From assembly GCA_949825045.1 (NCBI GenBank), contig OX463818.1:26552906-26616905 (forward strand): DNA of 64,000 bases, written 5' to 3'. The translations under genes were made by a program, and so were the position numbers. Positions 32,137 through 42,420 of the stretch are shown piece after piece. Below the pieces are notes generated by a model. It had not been told where the DNA came from. It ran no database searches and saw only the letters and a list, made by a program, of their open reading frames with translations. The stretch's first letter is position 1; every line of letters starts with the position of its first letter. The stretch is from Argyresthia goedartella (taxonomy: Eukaryota > Arthropoda > Insecta > Lepidoptera > Argyresthiidae).

Positions 32137-32613
32137 TTACCTAATAGGCCCAAACCTACAGAAAACTTCCTCAACTAAAAACCGCACTACATCTTCCGAT
32201 GTAGCCCTAGGTAACGCCTTACATATCGCAAACCGCGACGCATACTCTACCGCGACTATAATAAATCGGTTATCTCTCGACGAACGCGGAAACGCTCCTA
32301 ACACGTCGATTCCTACCTTCTCAAAAATATCCGAGACCCTAATCGGCATCAAATCTGCTACGCTTTTAACTAATTTCCTTTCTTGACACGGCACGCACGA
32401 AGCTATATAACGCTCTATTTCCTTGTCGGCTTTCGGCATGAAATATTTCGACCGAAACCTCTTCAACGTCTTTGCGAGACCCAAATGACCTCCTGTCCAC
32501 GCCTCATCAAGTAATTCGTTCATTACATTTTGAAACAAAGACCTAGGCAATACTAATACCTCCCTAATTTCTCCATCTCTACGTACGCTTTTATATAATA
32601 AATTATTTCTCAA
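32137..32613 (-). pseudogene. Gypsy integrase, zinc and core domains
   Basis: The frame contains GGHLGLAKTLKRFRSKYF and IASCVPCQERK, the HH-CC zinc-binding module of integrases, then IFEKVGIDVLGAFPRS (first catalytic Asp) and FIIVAVEYASRFAICKAL. It ends at a stop after VFCRFGPIR, before the second catalytic Asp. The following 180 bases to the next frame hold the rest in shifted frames. Confidence 0.85.
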
Positions 32614-32623
32614 ACAAAAACCG

Positions 32624-33292
32624 CTACGCCACGCTTCCGGATGTTTCGCTCAACCGCGTTAACCATCTACTACAAAATGAATCGTTCGCTTGATCCGCCT
32701 GTAACGACTCTATATTAATACTAAAAATTTCCAAACCATCATCATCAGGTTCAGAATGAGAAGAAGACTGAGGTCCTTCTGTTTCCCGTTTCCCTTCTTC
32801 CATTAGCGGATTCCTACTCAAAAAATCTGCCACTACATTGCTTTTCCCCGAGCAATGAACTATCTCGAAATCCCATTCTTGTATCGCTAACGCCCATCGC
32901 GCTACCTACGAACCTACCAGACATATCTTTTTTCGACTGTAACCAACATAACGCGCTATGGTCTGTAACAACCTGAAAATACGATCCCCAAAGATAATGC
33001 CTATAGTGCCTTAACGCCCATACTAACCCCAGACACTCTTTCTCCGTCGTAATATATTTTTCTCCGCATCCGTTAACTTTCTAGACGCATAGGCAACCGG
33101 ACTCATTTTTTCAACGCCCTGCATCAACACTGCACCTAACGCCTCGTTAGACTCATCCACATAAACCCTCGTAGTAACCGACTTATCCCCCGAATAATAC
33201 GAAAGTATTGGCGCACTACACATAACCTTCTTAATATAATCGAACGAATTCTGCAATTCTTCATTCCACTGAAAATTTACCCCCTTTTTCAA
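32624..33292 (-). pseudogene. Gypsy RNase H region
   Basis: The frame 33023-33292 has NFQWNEELQNSFDYIKK, RVYVDESNEALGAVLMQ and MSPVAYASRKLTDAEKN: the connection and the start of RNase H with its catalytic Asp in the DESNEALG segment (usually DAS). A second frame (32624-32833) starts MADFLSRNPL (the ADxLSR motif at the end of RNase H). The middle part is in other frames. Inactive. Confidence 0.8.
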
Positions 33293-33397
33293 TAATTTAG
33301 TGAAAGGTAACTATATTCTCGCAAAATTCGATACAAATTTTCTATAATAAGAAAATAAACCTAATAATTGTTTCACATCCTTGGCAGATGTGGGAGT

Positions 33398-33823
33398 TGG
33401 AACCTACTGCATAGCCTACAGCTTTTTCTCACTAGGTTTTACTCCTACATTCGAGATTAGATAACCTAGCATCTCAATCTCACAAAAACCGAATTTACAT
33501 TTGGATGGCTTGAAGGTCAAGTTCGCTTCTCTAAACCGCCCAAAAACTTTCTGTAACGTACCGGTAAACTCCTCGAACGTTCTACCATACACAATTACAT
33601 TGTCTACGTAAACCATAACCCCTTTAAATCTTAAATCCGCTAAAACTTTATCCATCATCCGTTGGAAAACTGCTTGACTCGTTGCCAAACCGAACGGAAC
33701 AACATTAAATTCATAAATTCCCGTGGTCGTGACGAAAGCCGTTTTATGCCTACCTTCCGTAATAACCGTCTGCCAATAACCTGAATTGAGATCTAACTCC
33801 GCAAAATACTTGGCCCCGGCCAA
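33398..33823 (-). pseudogene. Gypsy reverse transcriptase core, catalytic Asp changed
   Basis: Motifs in order: KYFAELDLNSGYWQ (first catalytic Asp in LDL), TAFVTTTGIYEFNVVPFGLA, MDKVLADLRFKGVMVYVDN, KPSKCKFGFCEIEMLGYL. The catalytic box reads YVDN rather than YVDD; the codon at 33599-33601 is AAT on the coding strand. A single transition would explain it, and it would abolish polymerase activity on its own. The frame also ends at a stop at the left. Confidence 0.88.
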
Positions 33824-33897
33824 ACTATCGACAATGTCTTCTATCCGCGGAATAGGATAACTATCCCTACAAATTTTCTTATTTAATTTCCGATAAT

Positions 33898-34854
33898 CTA
33901 TACAAAATTATCGGGCTTTTTAATTAACACAACGGGCGCAGCATAAGAACTAGTGGATTCCCTAATAACACCTAGTTTCAACATCTCCGCGACCTGGTCC
34001 TCAATAATTTCTCGTTGCACCGGCGAAACGCGATACGGGTGACAATGAACCGGCTCTTCATCATAAGGTTTAATATCGACCGATACTATCTCCGACCTAC
34101 CTAACTGGTCGGTTGCAAACGCAAATTTATCCGCATTCCTATCCAACAACGCCAATAATACCTGCTTTTCATTCCTACATAAACCCTCATTTACGATAAA
34201 CCGTTTATCTTCTACCCCAAACGCAAATTCGCACGAATCCGATAACCCCGAGAACATCCGATAAACGTAATCGCCCTTTCTTAACTCCCGAAAGTCGATA
34301 AAATCTATCACGTCACGATCCTCGATAACCGTGGTTTCCCCGAAGTTAACTTGTTTCCTTCTAGAACCGTCTAGAAAGTCCGACCCTATCTTTTGTTTTG
34401 AAAGAATCCCTACGCACATGACATTTCGTTTTACCGGTGTAGTGTTTTGTTTCGTATGGAAATTATTGAAAAACAGTATTTTTCCCTGGAAAAAACACAT
34501 ACACGAATGAACAAAATCAATATTCATACCGTTCTTTACTAAAAAATACACCCCTAAAGTAATGCTACAATTTAAATCAGTTATTACTAAAAATTCCAGT
34601 GAAAAGTTAAAATTTCCCAAACTAAAATCTATAATACATTTCCCTACAATTTGCAATAAACTTCCATTTACCGCCTTAACCCGTCTCTTCTCTTCTTGCA
34701 TACATCTCGCACCCACTTTATCTGCAACGGCTGGGCTGATGCATGAAGCCGTAGGGCCTGTATCTAAAAGAGCTACCACGTTTACACTAGCAGAATTCAA
34801 TAAAACTAATGGTCTGACCTGCTGATCCGCCTCGTCTGCGACGATCTTCCCCAT
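33898..34854 (-). pseudogene. Gypsy protease and N-terminal reverse transcriptase
   Basis: A 318-codon frame. VVALLDTGPTASCISP is the retropepsin active site (DTG). A long spacer follows with RKQVNFGETTVIEDRDVIDF and NADKFAFATDQLG, then the RT entry region PVHCHPYRVSPVQREIIEDQ and LGVIRESTSSYAAPVVLIKK. It ends at a frameshift after KKPDN. The region to 33823 that should join RT blocks 1 and 2 is out of frame. Polyprotein processing and cDNA synthesis would be its roles. Confidence 0.88.
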
Positions 34855-34937
34855 TGGTCGTTTCGCTTCCGTGCTACGCTGCTGAGCTCGTCCGAGGCCC
34901 TTATCCCACAGGTCAACCTGGTCACCGCTATCGGCCT

Positions 34938-35590
34938 CTAGCGACGACGCTTTGTAAAATCCGCTTGCCTAGGACGCAAATTATAATTATTAGTACTAGG
35001 TCTAATATGTGGTTCCTGACGACTTGATGACGGCGAAACATTCGGAGTTCGTCGTGGGTCTTGAGTAGGGCTTTGATTAAATTGTGCAGGCCTAAAAGAA
35101 TGAAACGGCCTGTCTCCCCCCCCCTCTATTGCTATGGGCCAAATTCGGTTCAAAAGTTGCCGGGTTCCTAAACACATTTACATTATCATCACTTCCCGGA
35201 CCTCCATCTGTACCAGTACTGCCCTTACCGCCTTCTTATCTACAAAATGGCTTATTTCTAAGATGGGTTTGCAATCCTCTTATAAACTGCGTTATAAAAA
35301 TGTCATCTTTGGTAACTCTAGCCTTCCTCGCTAGGTCCTCTAAGTAATGGAAGTAGTCCAACAAACATCTTCTCTCTTGCTTGGCATTGTACAACTTCTC
35401 TGCCAAGTCTGTGCTTCCAAATTCTTCATTAAATTTATCCACCACCTCTTTAAATGTCTGGGCACTGCCCCTAATTTTCCTAAAAAAATATAAGGCTCCA
35501 CCTTTTAAATACGAAGGAAATAATAATTTTAATTCCTCCGACGATATAAATTTCTTCCTCGATGCAGCCAGCATCTCTGAAGTCTTCTAA
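34938..35590 (-). pseudogene. Gypsy gag relic
   Basis: The frame 35236-35574 reads LKGGALYFFRKIRGSAQTFK, VVDKFNEEFGSTD, LDYFHYLEDLARKARVTKDD and FITQFIRGLQTHLR, matching the Retrotrans_gag capsid pattern. The frame 34938-35177 is Pro/Gln/Arg-rich with NYNLRPRQADFTKRRR, a basic tail in the nucleocapsid position without a clear CCHC knuckle. A shift separates the two. The N-terminus is not identifiable. Confidence 0.75.
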
Positions 35591-35954
35591 AAAGTCTTCA
35601 AAGGACTCCTGAGGACTCCCCGAAAAACAAGTTGACAAATCCTCCATCATATTATTAAAATTTAAATCTTCCCTATAAATATTTTATGAAATTATTTCAT
35701 AACATTTTTTCACAAAATGTCCGCTGCAATAAAAATCTTCCAACAATATTTTTGTATTCAATTCTTCACTCGCTTGGCAGGTCGAGGTAATTCCTAAATT
35801 AAAAACTTAAGTACAGAAATATACTTCCCTTCAATGTAGTTTCGATGCTTCCTCGATTCTTCAAGGTCTGGATCAACGATCACTATTCTCTTCTATGACG
35901 TCACTTCTTATGACGTCACCTCTTATTTCTTATGAAGCGGTCTTCTTATATCTC

Positions 35955-35978
35955 CGGTTCGTTCGGCGCCTCCACCAA
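35955..35978 (-). promoter_or_regulatory. Probable primer-binding site of the Gypsy element
   Basis: On the minus strand, one base after the LTR end, the sequence is TGGTGGAGGCGCCGAACG. A TGG start directly after an LTR is what a tRNA 3' CCA primer site requires. I cannot name the tRNA. It supports the minus-strand orientation deduced from the genes. Confidence 0.6.
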
Positions 35979-36332
35979 TGTAAGGTCGCAGCAGTTCTTG
36001 AACACCACCTATAATTGCCTACCTAATCTGTAGGGCTAGGGAGTTTAATTAGGAAGACGTTAGTAACACCAAACTTGTGTTTATTGATCGAATATGGTTA
36101 CAATTTATATAAAAGGGATCAAACTGGCCCGATAGCCATTAAGCTAATTCTAACTATCTAATTTAAATCGGTCGCTGACCGATGCCTAAGGTGAATTGTG
36201 TCACATCGACTTTTCACATCAAAGCCTCTTTCTTTTTAAAATTACCAATTACGTAAGAGTGTCAAAGCGAACACTCACTCTAAAGAGGCCCGTATACAAT
36301 ATTATCGCATAGACAAATATCGAACCTAACTA
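35979..36332 (-). repeat. Right LTR of the Gypsy element (5' LTR), main part
   Basis: Begins TGTAAGGTCGCAGC, matches 29672-30011, and continues with ATCGAACCTAAC up to a TA that is the target of the DD37D insertion. Its last 11 bases (TATACCTTACA) are at 37643-37653. Reassembled length is about 365 bp. It is the full-length LTR of the pair. Confidence 0.92.
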
Positions 36333-37640
36333 CATAGTCAGGTCATAAGTTCTGTCACATGTGCAATATGAAATAATTTAGACATGTTTATTATTTATGT
36401 ACACATTTATATAGCAATATGAACTTAATAAAACATAGATTCTTATGGTAATAAAGTTTATTCAAAATGACCCCCGCGATTTTGAATACAGGCCTTTATT
36501 CTGCGCGGCCAGTCGTCTATCGCAGCACGAACGAGGTCCATCTCAATATCGGCGGCTGCCTTAATCAAGGATGCCTTGAGTGACTCCAAATCAGGATGAG
36601 GCTTTGAGCAGGCCTTTTCCTCCAAGTGTTGCCATATCTTGTAATCTAACGGACTCAAATCTGGACTGGAGGAGGGCCAGTCTTCGTGCCGGATGAAGTC
36701 GATTTCACGCGCCGCCAGCCAGTCTTGTGTGCTTTTCGCTCTATGAGCTGGCGCAGAATCTTGTTGGAATACCCAGTGCCTGTTATTAAACATGGTATGA
36801 GAAACAGATTCCACAAGGTTCTTGAGGACTGTATTTTGATACACAACTGCATCCGTTTTTACGCCTTTCTCACAAAAATGTACCTCAATTAAGCCCCAAT
36901 AAGAGACTCCCAACCAAACCATGAGCGAAGATGGAAAATGACCTTGTTGGACACGCGGAATACGGTTGCTCGCTTCTTCACTGCTGTGTGCATACACCTT
37001 ATCATTTTGTTTGTTGTAGCTCTCTTCCACGGTGAAAATTTTTTCATCCGAAAAAAGAATTTCCAGATGCTTTTTTCCCGCTTACCGCTTCAACAAAGCG
37101 CAGCATCTCTTCAGTCTCAGGTCCATTAAACGAGCGTCCAAACGATGTCCTGTTTTTCTTCGATATGCCCTAAGCCCTAAGTCTTCATTTAACACCCTTT
37201 TCACCGTGGTCCTGCTTAACCCAATCTGAAGGGCCAACAGTTTCTGCTTACGTATGGGATTTCTTTGATTTCGCGCCTTCATAGCTTTTATCACTGCTGG
37301 AGTCCTAACAGAGCGAGGGCGACCACTTCTTGACCTGTCATCTACACTAGAGTCTTCATTGTATCGTTTTATGGTACGATAAACGAATCTTTTGGTCATA
37401 TTAAAATTTTCCAGTAAGTCTAAAATCTGAATTGGCGCATAACCGCAACGATGCAACGCAATAACTGCGACACGGTCTTCTTTAAGTGTCCACTCCATAT
37501 TTAAAAATGAGGAAAATTCTAAAAAGTACACATTTTTATTTTCATGAAAAATTCGAAATTCGAATTCAATAAACTTTTTTGTGGCCAGCGTTCTAAATTC
37601 AAAAGTTTTATTGTGTGACAGAACTTATGACCTGACTGTG
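36333..37640 (-). mobile_element. DD37D (maT-like) Tc1/mariner transposon in the Gypsy LTR
   Basis: 27-bp TIRs start CATAGTCAGGTCATAAG at 36333 and, reversed at 37640, CACAGTCAGGTCATAAG; one mismatch was seen. The TA duplication is intact on both sides (36331-36332 and 37641-37642). Length is 1308 bp. It carries a full-length transposase frame with a single nonsense codon. Being inside a recent LTR element, it is the youngest layer of the nest. Confidence 0.93.
36458..37498 (-). pseudogene. DD37D transposase, one nonsense codon
   Basis: The probable start is the ATG at 37498 (MEWTLKEDRVAV); an upstream in-frame ATG at 37531 lacks family resemblance. The N-terminal helix-turn-helix pair includes CGYAPIQILDLL, RSGRPRSVRTPAV and GLSRTTVKRVL. 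Frame is kept throughout, but there is a TAA at 37082-37084. Downstream are FSDEKIFTVE (first Asp), HWVFQQDSAPAHRAKS (second Asp) and SSSPDLSPLDYKIW (third Asp), with 37 residues between the second and third, the DD37D signature of the maT group. The C-terminus is RIKACIQNRGGHFE. Apart from the stop it is complete at about 346 codons. Confidence 0.9.
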
Positions 37641-37653
37641 TATATACCTTACA

Positions 37654-37838
37654 GTACCAACTTCACAGACAAACTAGGGGCGGCACGCTGGCGGGCGTCG
37701 GCGTTCGAAAATTGAATGTCATAATTTGACAAATTTTTGTACATTATGGCCATAATGATCAATATGCTGGTCGTAACGTGTGGTTTTTGGACGCAGTAAA
37801 GAGGGTTTCTGATACGTGTGTAGATAAACTACTATTAT
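37654..37838 (-). repeat. Right half of TIR element X
   Basis: After GTAC the sequence CAACTTCACAGACAAACTAG, CGGGCGTCGGCGTTCGAAA, CATTATGGCCATAATG, CGTAACGTGTGGTTTTTGG, and finally GATACGTGTGTAGATAAAC is the inverted match of 53440-53680. The terminal GTGTGTAGATAAAC is the X TIR. Confidence 0.85.
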
Positions 37839-37857
37839 TTATATTAGACACATTATT

Positions 37858-37900
37858 ATGCTAGTGGTTCTTTGAGAATAGTAGACCTCGCGAGCCCTAC
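37858..37900 (+). repeat. Repeat Y fragment
   Basis: GCTAGTGGTTCTTTGAGAAT and AGTAGACCTCGCGAG; related copies at 29502 and 39459. A short dispersed repeat of unknown type. Confidence 0.5.
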
Positions 37901-38077
37901 GACATACATACATACTTAAACATATTTTCACGACTGACGGACTTAATCAAAGATAATTTCAATGTCCGTGCGATTTTTGATAGTATTAAGGCTGGTATTT
38001 ATTCGCGCACCAAAAATGCTGATTTGCGCAGCAAAAAAGGTTCAGCAAAAACACTTTTTATGTTTTAAATATTTAAT

Positions 38078-38195
38078 GAGTACTTAAGTTTACGTTTTAA
38101 GTATTTTTGTTGTTCTTACATGTTGAACCTAACACGAAGGATCATGGGGGCTTCGCTTCGCTCACCCCCTTAACCCTTCACCTAAGCTACCGCAG
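38078..38195 (+). repeat. Repeat family B, copy 5
   Basis: TTAAGTTTACGTTTTAAGTA, TTGTTGTTCTTACATGTTGA, CCTAACACGAAGGATC and CACCTAAGCTACCGCAG; same right end as the copy at 9813-9935. Confidence 0.78.
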
Positions 38196-38329
38196 CAAAG
38201 ATTAATGATTTAATTAAGATTAATGATTAAGTTATTAATGATTTCTAGTGTTCTGAGAAATGAAACCTTTATATTTTATTATACTGATTATAGGATCTGA
38301 TTATAGGAGAATACTTTATTATACTGATT

Positions 38330-38825
38330 ATAGGATCACTTGTGTGTCTGTCCGTCTGTGTATAGAAGTATATTAAACAACCGGATTCTGGAACGATTAA
38401 GTTGAAATTTGGTACCCTTATGTAATTTTGTGGCCCAAACAATAACGTGTTACGTAAACTATTTGATTTTGTATTTGGGCGGCACTTTTGTGGGGCAGAA
38501 CAATACAATAAAAAAGTTTTTCGAAATTTATCATGTGACACTTCAAACGTTAAGGCTTATTGTAAGGATCTCATTTTTTTTCCTAAATACATAGTAAAAA
38601 AGGTATTTATGAAAATAGACAAAAAACACCGTCGAAAAGAATTACTGAAGCTAAAATTCTGAAAAAAGTACTTAATATAGTTCTTTACTTAAATATTACA
38701 CTAAAATGAATTAGAAATGGTTTAGATATGGTGGGCACAATTTAGGGCAAATCAGTATTTATGTGCGCGGCGGAACGGTACACTTCATGTGTGAGTCCGG
38801 CTTGCACTTGGTCGGTTTTTTAATA
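38330..38825 (+). repeat. Diverged repeat related to P
   Basis: TGTGTGTCTGTCCGTCTGTG near the left and CGGAACGGTACACTTC plus GTCCGGCTTGCACTTGGTCGG at the right parallel the two ends of repeat P, with a different body. Just left of it a 22-bp word (TTATTATACTGATTATAGGA plus TC) is directly duplicated (38276 and 38311). Confidence 0.5.
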
Positions 38826-39748
38826 CAATCATAGCTTACGTAGTTTTTTAATACAACCCATTGTGTATCGATACAAATAAGGTTTAACTATTCAAAAGGT
38901 CGATCAACCGGAACAGTGGGCATCCGACGTTTCCGTTTCCGTTAACTTCGTCGTAGTGTGGCTCTTTCTGATTGGTGTTCTCTGTCACGTGACCTAAAAC
39001 CTATTTTTCCAGATTTTTTTTAAATGTCAATAATCTTCAATATTTATAATAAAAAATAAGTTTATGTTATCTAAATACTATTATTGCCCAATAGAAACTC
39101 TTATCGCACCATTTTTTCTTAATGGAAACAGTATTCATGACCTCGTCGCGCCTCCAATTCGAAATTTGTTTTTTTCTCTAAAACCTAAAGCGGCCGGCGG
39201 CCCTACCGGTTATTGCCTCTCGACTTCGTCTTCGTATTCAATCTGACATTTGAAGGCGATGGGTTTGCTTCATCTGTCAAATTTGTACCGGGCAAATGCA
39301 ATCGTATTGAAAGCGAAGTCGAAGTCGAATGAATAAACTGAATCAAAGTAACATGTAATGTTTGAAGACGACGGAAATTAAATCTAAGCCAATTCCCAAA
39401 TGCCGAGAGCCAATGCGCCGGTAAGGCTACGGTTCTCTTGAGCCGCGCCACGGGCTACTAGTGGTTCATAAGATTCTGTGACTATATAGACCTCGCGTGA
39501 CACTTTCTTTTAATAACACATACACACTTATGAATGCACCTGGTGACGTACACGGAGTACGAAAGTAGACGCACCAATAACGTGTAAACTACATTTTGCG
39601 GTCTTAAACTCAACCTATTGACTTTTAGCTAAAATTATATAGCATGTTACTCTCACGGTCTCTACAAACCAAACGACACCTCATTTATTAAAATCCGTCA
39701 AGCTGGTTGAGTTGTAGTGGTATTTTGAAATTTTAAAACCTGAAATGA
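38826..39748. other. Spacer with small repeat fragments
   Basis: No gene. At 39459-39495 lies a repeat Y word (CTAGTGGTTCATAAGATTC), and at 39515-39605 a segment (TATGAATGCACCTGGTGACG, CGCACCAATAACGTGTAAAC) that recurs in variant form at 28650-28695 and 52485-52570. Confidence 0.45.
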
Positions 39749-40033
39749 GGTTCGTGGTCTAATGGGTCTCACGCTTGCTTCTCACACAGGAGATGCAGGT
39801 TCGATATCTGACCATGTACCAATGAGATAATCAATTTATCTTAAGTACATTATACGGACGTTCTAACAGTTTTGGAAAACATCGTGACGAAACGAGGAAA
39901 CTTCATTACTCCATAGCTGCGGCGATGGGCTAGCCCCCTGTCACGCAAAATGGAGTATTGATTAACTGGCTCAAAGTGGGCACAATTGTGCCTCTGCCAC
40001 CCCGTATGGGAAAAGGCGTGACGCTATGTACTG
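39749..40033 (+). repeat. tRNA-derived SINE, family C
   Basis: The head has an A-box-like TGGTCTAATGGG and a B box GGTTCGATATC about 35 bases later, spaced as in a tRNA gene. The body includes CGTGACGAAACGAGGAAAC, GCGGCGATGGGCTAGCCCC and CACGCAAAATGGAGTA; the tail has CCCCGTATGGGAAAAGGCGT. The GGGCTAGCCC tail word recurs alone at 40695-40738 and inside solo LTR copy 1 (about 19428). Unrelated in body to SINEs A and B. Confidence 0.7.
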
Positions 40034-41349
40034 TAAAACCTGAATCGACAAAAAAAACTATTTAATTATCGAACCTGCTCACAAAAATCACGAGAATCAG
40101 CTGAGAAAAGCGGCCTGTAGAGGATAACATCCGGACATACGAAAGCATTTTTGTCCAATACTGAAACGGAGACGCTTCGCTCGCTCGGTCAAATAGATAT
40201 ATCACACATATTATTTTGACTCTGTGCGGTAATTCAACATGAGTCAGAGTCGGACGGCCCGAGTAAATAGCATTTAGTATTTACTGAGAATTCATCACAA
40301 ATGTCTATTTACTGAGAATTTATCATTTATACTGAGTTGTTTGCCAAAATCGTAGCTATGAACTTTTTACTTTAGTTAGTTTCATGTTTGTATACAATAC
40401 TGGATTTATTAAATTATCAGGTATTTGAGGGATATTGGTGTGTTTTGCAGTCTAGTTGTAACGAACTAACTAAATAACTAACATACCACAAAACCGCGTT
40501 TTACGTTGTATTCAGGATAGAGATGGCTTAAACTATCCAATCAATTTAGATAACCGAGAAAGTTTGTTTATTGAATGTCTTGTCTGTCAATATGGCGGCA
40601 TCATTAACCAGCTGTGTTGGTTTATTGTACGTAAAAGGTGTATTTGCTGTATTTACGTTTCGTCGTGAGAAAATTTCATATCTCGATATGACATTGTGAG
40701 AAAACCTCCATAGTTGCGGCGATGGGCTAGCCCCGTGTAAACCTAGCTAGAAGGGCGCTCTATTCTAGCCAGTACTGGCAGCCAGCGCTGGCTTGACTTG
40801 AAGAACATTTTATGCGAGGCCAACACCAAGACAGTGAGACTGGCAGCCAGAACTGGCCCCGGGTGTACCCGGTTTAACTTCACAAATTGTGAAATTAATA
40901 TCGCTTGTCAGTCTTTTTCTATGAGCCCGTTTATTATAGCACAGTATAAAAGAGCTACAGAATAAGAATAAAGTGATATTTATTTTACATTTTGAGATAT
41001 AATTTATATTAAACTATATCCCTTAGTGAAAAGCTGGCTTTAAGCACAAAAGACCCGCTCAATGAATGAAATGAAATTAAGGGGACCAATAATAACACAA
41101 CATTTTGAAGTCAACATTTTCAAATTTGTTTAAAATAAAAGTTTAATTCAACGTTATTTCATAATTTCTTTAATAACTCCAATTCCATGATTATTTTTCT
41201 TTCTACATTATCCATATCCCTATCTGCAGTTTACGCCACAATTCTTGTTCATCTTCCATTCCATTTGTAGGTTTTATTTCCATATTTGATTCAAGTATGT
41301 ACGGCGGCTTTGCTGGTGTTGAAAAGACATTATTTCAATTTATTTATAC
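40034..41349. other. No gene; SINE C tail fragment inside
   Basis: At 40695-40738, AAACCTCCATAGTTGCGGCG and GATGGGCTAGCCCCGTG match SINE C. Near 40770-40855 two GGCAGCCAG(C/A)(G/A)CTGG words lie about 60 bases apart. No coding motif recognised. Confidence 0.45.
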
Positions 41350-41620
41350 CAAAATTCTAAGGTAAAGGTGGGCGAGACACTTAGCTAGACGAGATGACAG
41401 ATGGATGGTGGACCAAAGCAATGGGTAAATAGAGGTGTACAATGGAATGATACGGCCAGCCAGTGGGCATTGTTCCAACGATATTATCAAATTGACATCT
41501 CTCTGCATGTAGTTGGCACTGAACCTTTTAGACTGGTGGATTAGAGAAGAGGCCACTGCCCAGCAGCACTGGGTTGATGTGGGCTGACCACGATTACGAT
41601 GATGATGATTTACCTTTTCG
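41350..41620 (+). pseudogene. RTE-type LINE 3' tail, copy 1
   Basis: The translation includes W(A/V)RH-x-ARRDDRWMVDQS, the degenerate form of the AGH-x-AR ... RW motif of RTE LINEs. The 3' end has the words GGCCACTGCCCAGCAGCACT, GGGTTGATGTGGGCTGACCA and a GATGATGAT triplet tail (41599-41611), typical of RTE/SINE ends. It continues into a longer block shared with 52635-53300. Confidence 0.7.
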
Positions 41621-42055
41621 GTTTTGAAATCCAGGAAAATTTAGCGTTGTTTTGTTACTCGTCATCACTACCCAGGGTAAGTGAAGGTTGGTAGGATCCA
41701 AGATTTTCCTTTCTTGAGCTACTATTTATCCACAACCAAAACTCGAACGAAAACAAATTCCGTCTGAACTTTCAAAGTGACAGTTCCGTCTTCCGTTCCT
41801 TTATGTCGCTTAATATTTAGAGGTTTTTGATAAAAGTAGTGAAACGAACGGCTTTTAAAAATATATATATATAGCAATACCCATGTAAAAGCTTACCTAA
41901 ACATACTTTGTTGCTCGGTTTCTAGGTCTTCTCAAATTATTTATTCGAAAGTAACTTGCGTAAAATTGAACTGATAAACAAACGTTTTGCGATGTGGTTA
42001 GCCATAGATGAAATTAAGTGGATGATTCATCCGTTATTTAGATAGAGAAGCACTA
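41380..42055 (+). repeat. Duplicated block, copy 1
   Basis: Collinear with 52635-53300: the LINE tail, the GATGATGAT run, then TTACCTTTTCGGTTTTGAAA, TTGTTTTGTTACTCGTCATC, GTAAGTGAAGGTTGGTAGGA, ACTTTCAAAGTGACAGTTCC and TGGATGATTCATCCG. Similarity extends about 450 bases past the LINE tail, so either the repeat is larger than a LINE end or the segment was duplicated. Confidence 0.75.
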
Positions 42056-42059
42056 AACT

Positions 42060-42097
42060 CGTTTTTGAGATAAAGATCTTTCTTTATCTCAAAAACG
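42060..42097. repeat. Perfect inverted repeat, 17-bp arms, 4-nt spacer
   Basis: Arm 1 42060-42076 (CGTTTTTGAGATAAAGA) and arm 2 42081-42097; spacer TCTT. It lies just right of the duplicated block. Confidence 0.9.
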
Positions 42098-42420
42098 GAT
42101 TGAACTTTTTGCATGGAGAGTGTACCAGGTGCCATCCGCCATTTTGGTTTTCTTCCGAAATAGCGGCTACGAACAAAACCTTTGTAAATCGATAGTCCAC
42201 ATCAATAAAATCATAAAGTATAGATTGACAAAATCCCGTAAAATGTCACGTCTCCGAGTTATAAGTTGTCAAAGATGTACAAGTGGCACCACAGATTTCC
42301 TTATTTATTTTTTTAATATTTTTTATTTAGGTATATCAATAAACTATACCTCCCACCTCAATCTGAATATTGATTTGTACCTGCTTCTAAATTAACTAAA
42401 ACTAAACTATAACTGCACTA

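Larger units (their letters stand above)
29672..37653 (-). mobile_element. Ty3/Gypsy LTR retrotransposon, minus strand, degenerate
   Basis: Outer ends are TGTAAGGT (29672) and ACCTTACA (37653), a perfect 8-bp inverted pair. The flanks carry the 4-bp duplication GTAC (29668-29671 and 37654-37657). The two LTRs share 340 bp with about five differences by eye (about 98.5% identity), so insertion was recent. Gene order on the minus strand is gag, protease, reverse transcriptase, RNase H, integrase. No envelope-like frame is seen. Every gene is broken, and the right LTR is interrupted by a DD37D transposon (36333-37640). It is inserted in TIR element X. Confidence 0.93.

Noticed and set aside
34562..35590. 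Plus-strand frames within the Gypsy gag-protease region
   Set aside because: Antisense shadows of minus-strand retrotransposon genes.
29672..37653. An infectious retrovirus-like (envelope-bearing) element
   Set aside because: No envelope-like frame, signal peptide or transmembrane pattern was seen after integrase; the genes that are present are broken.
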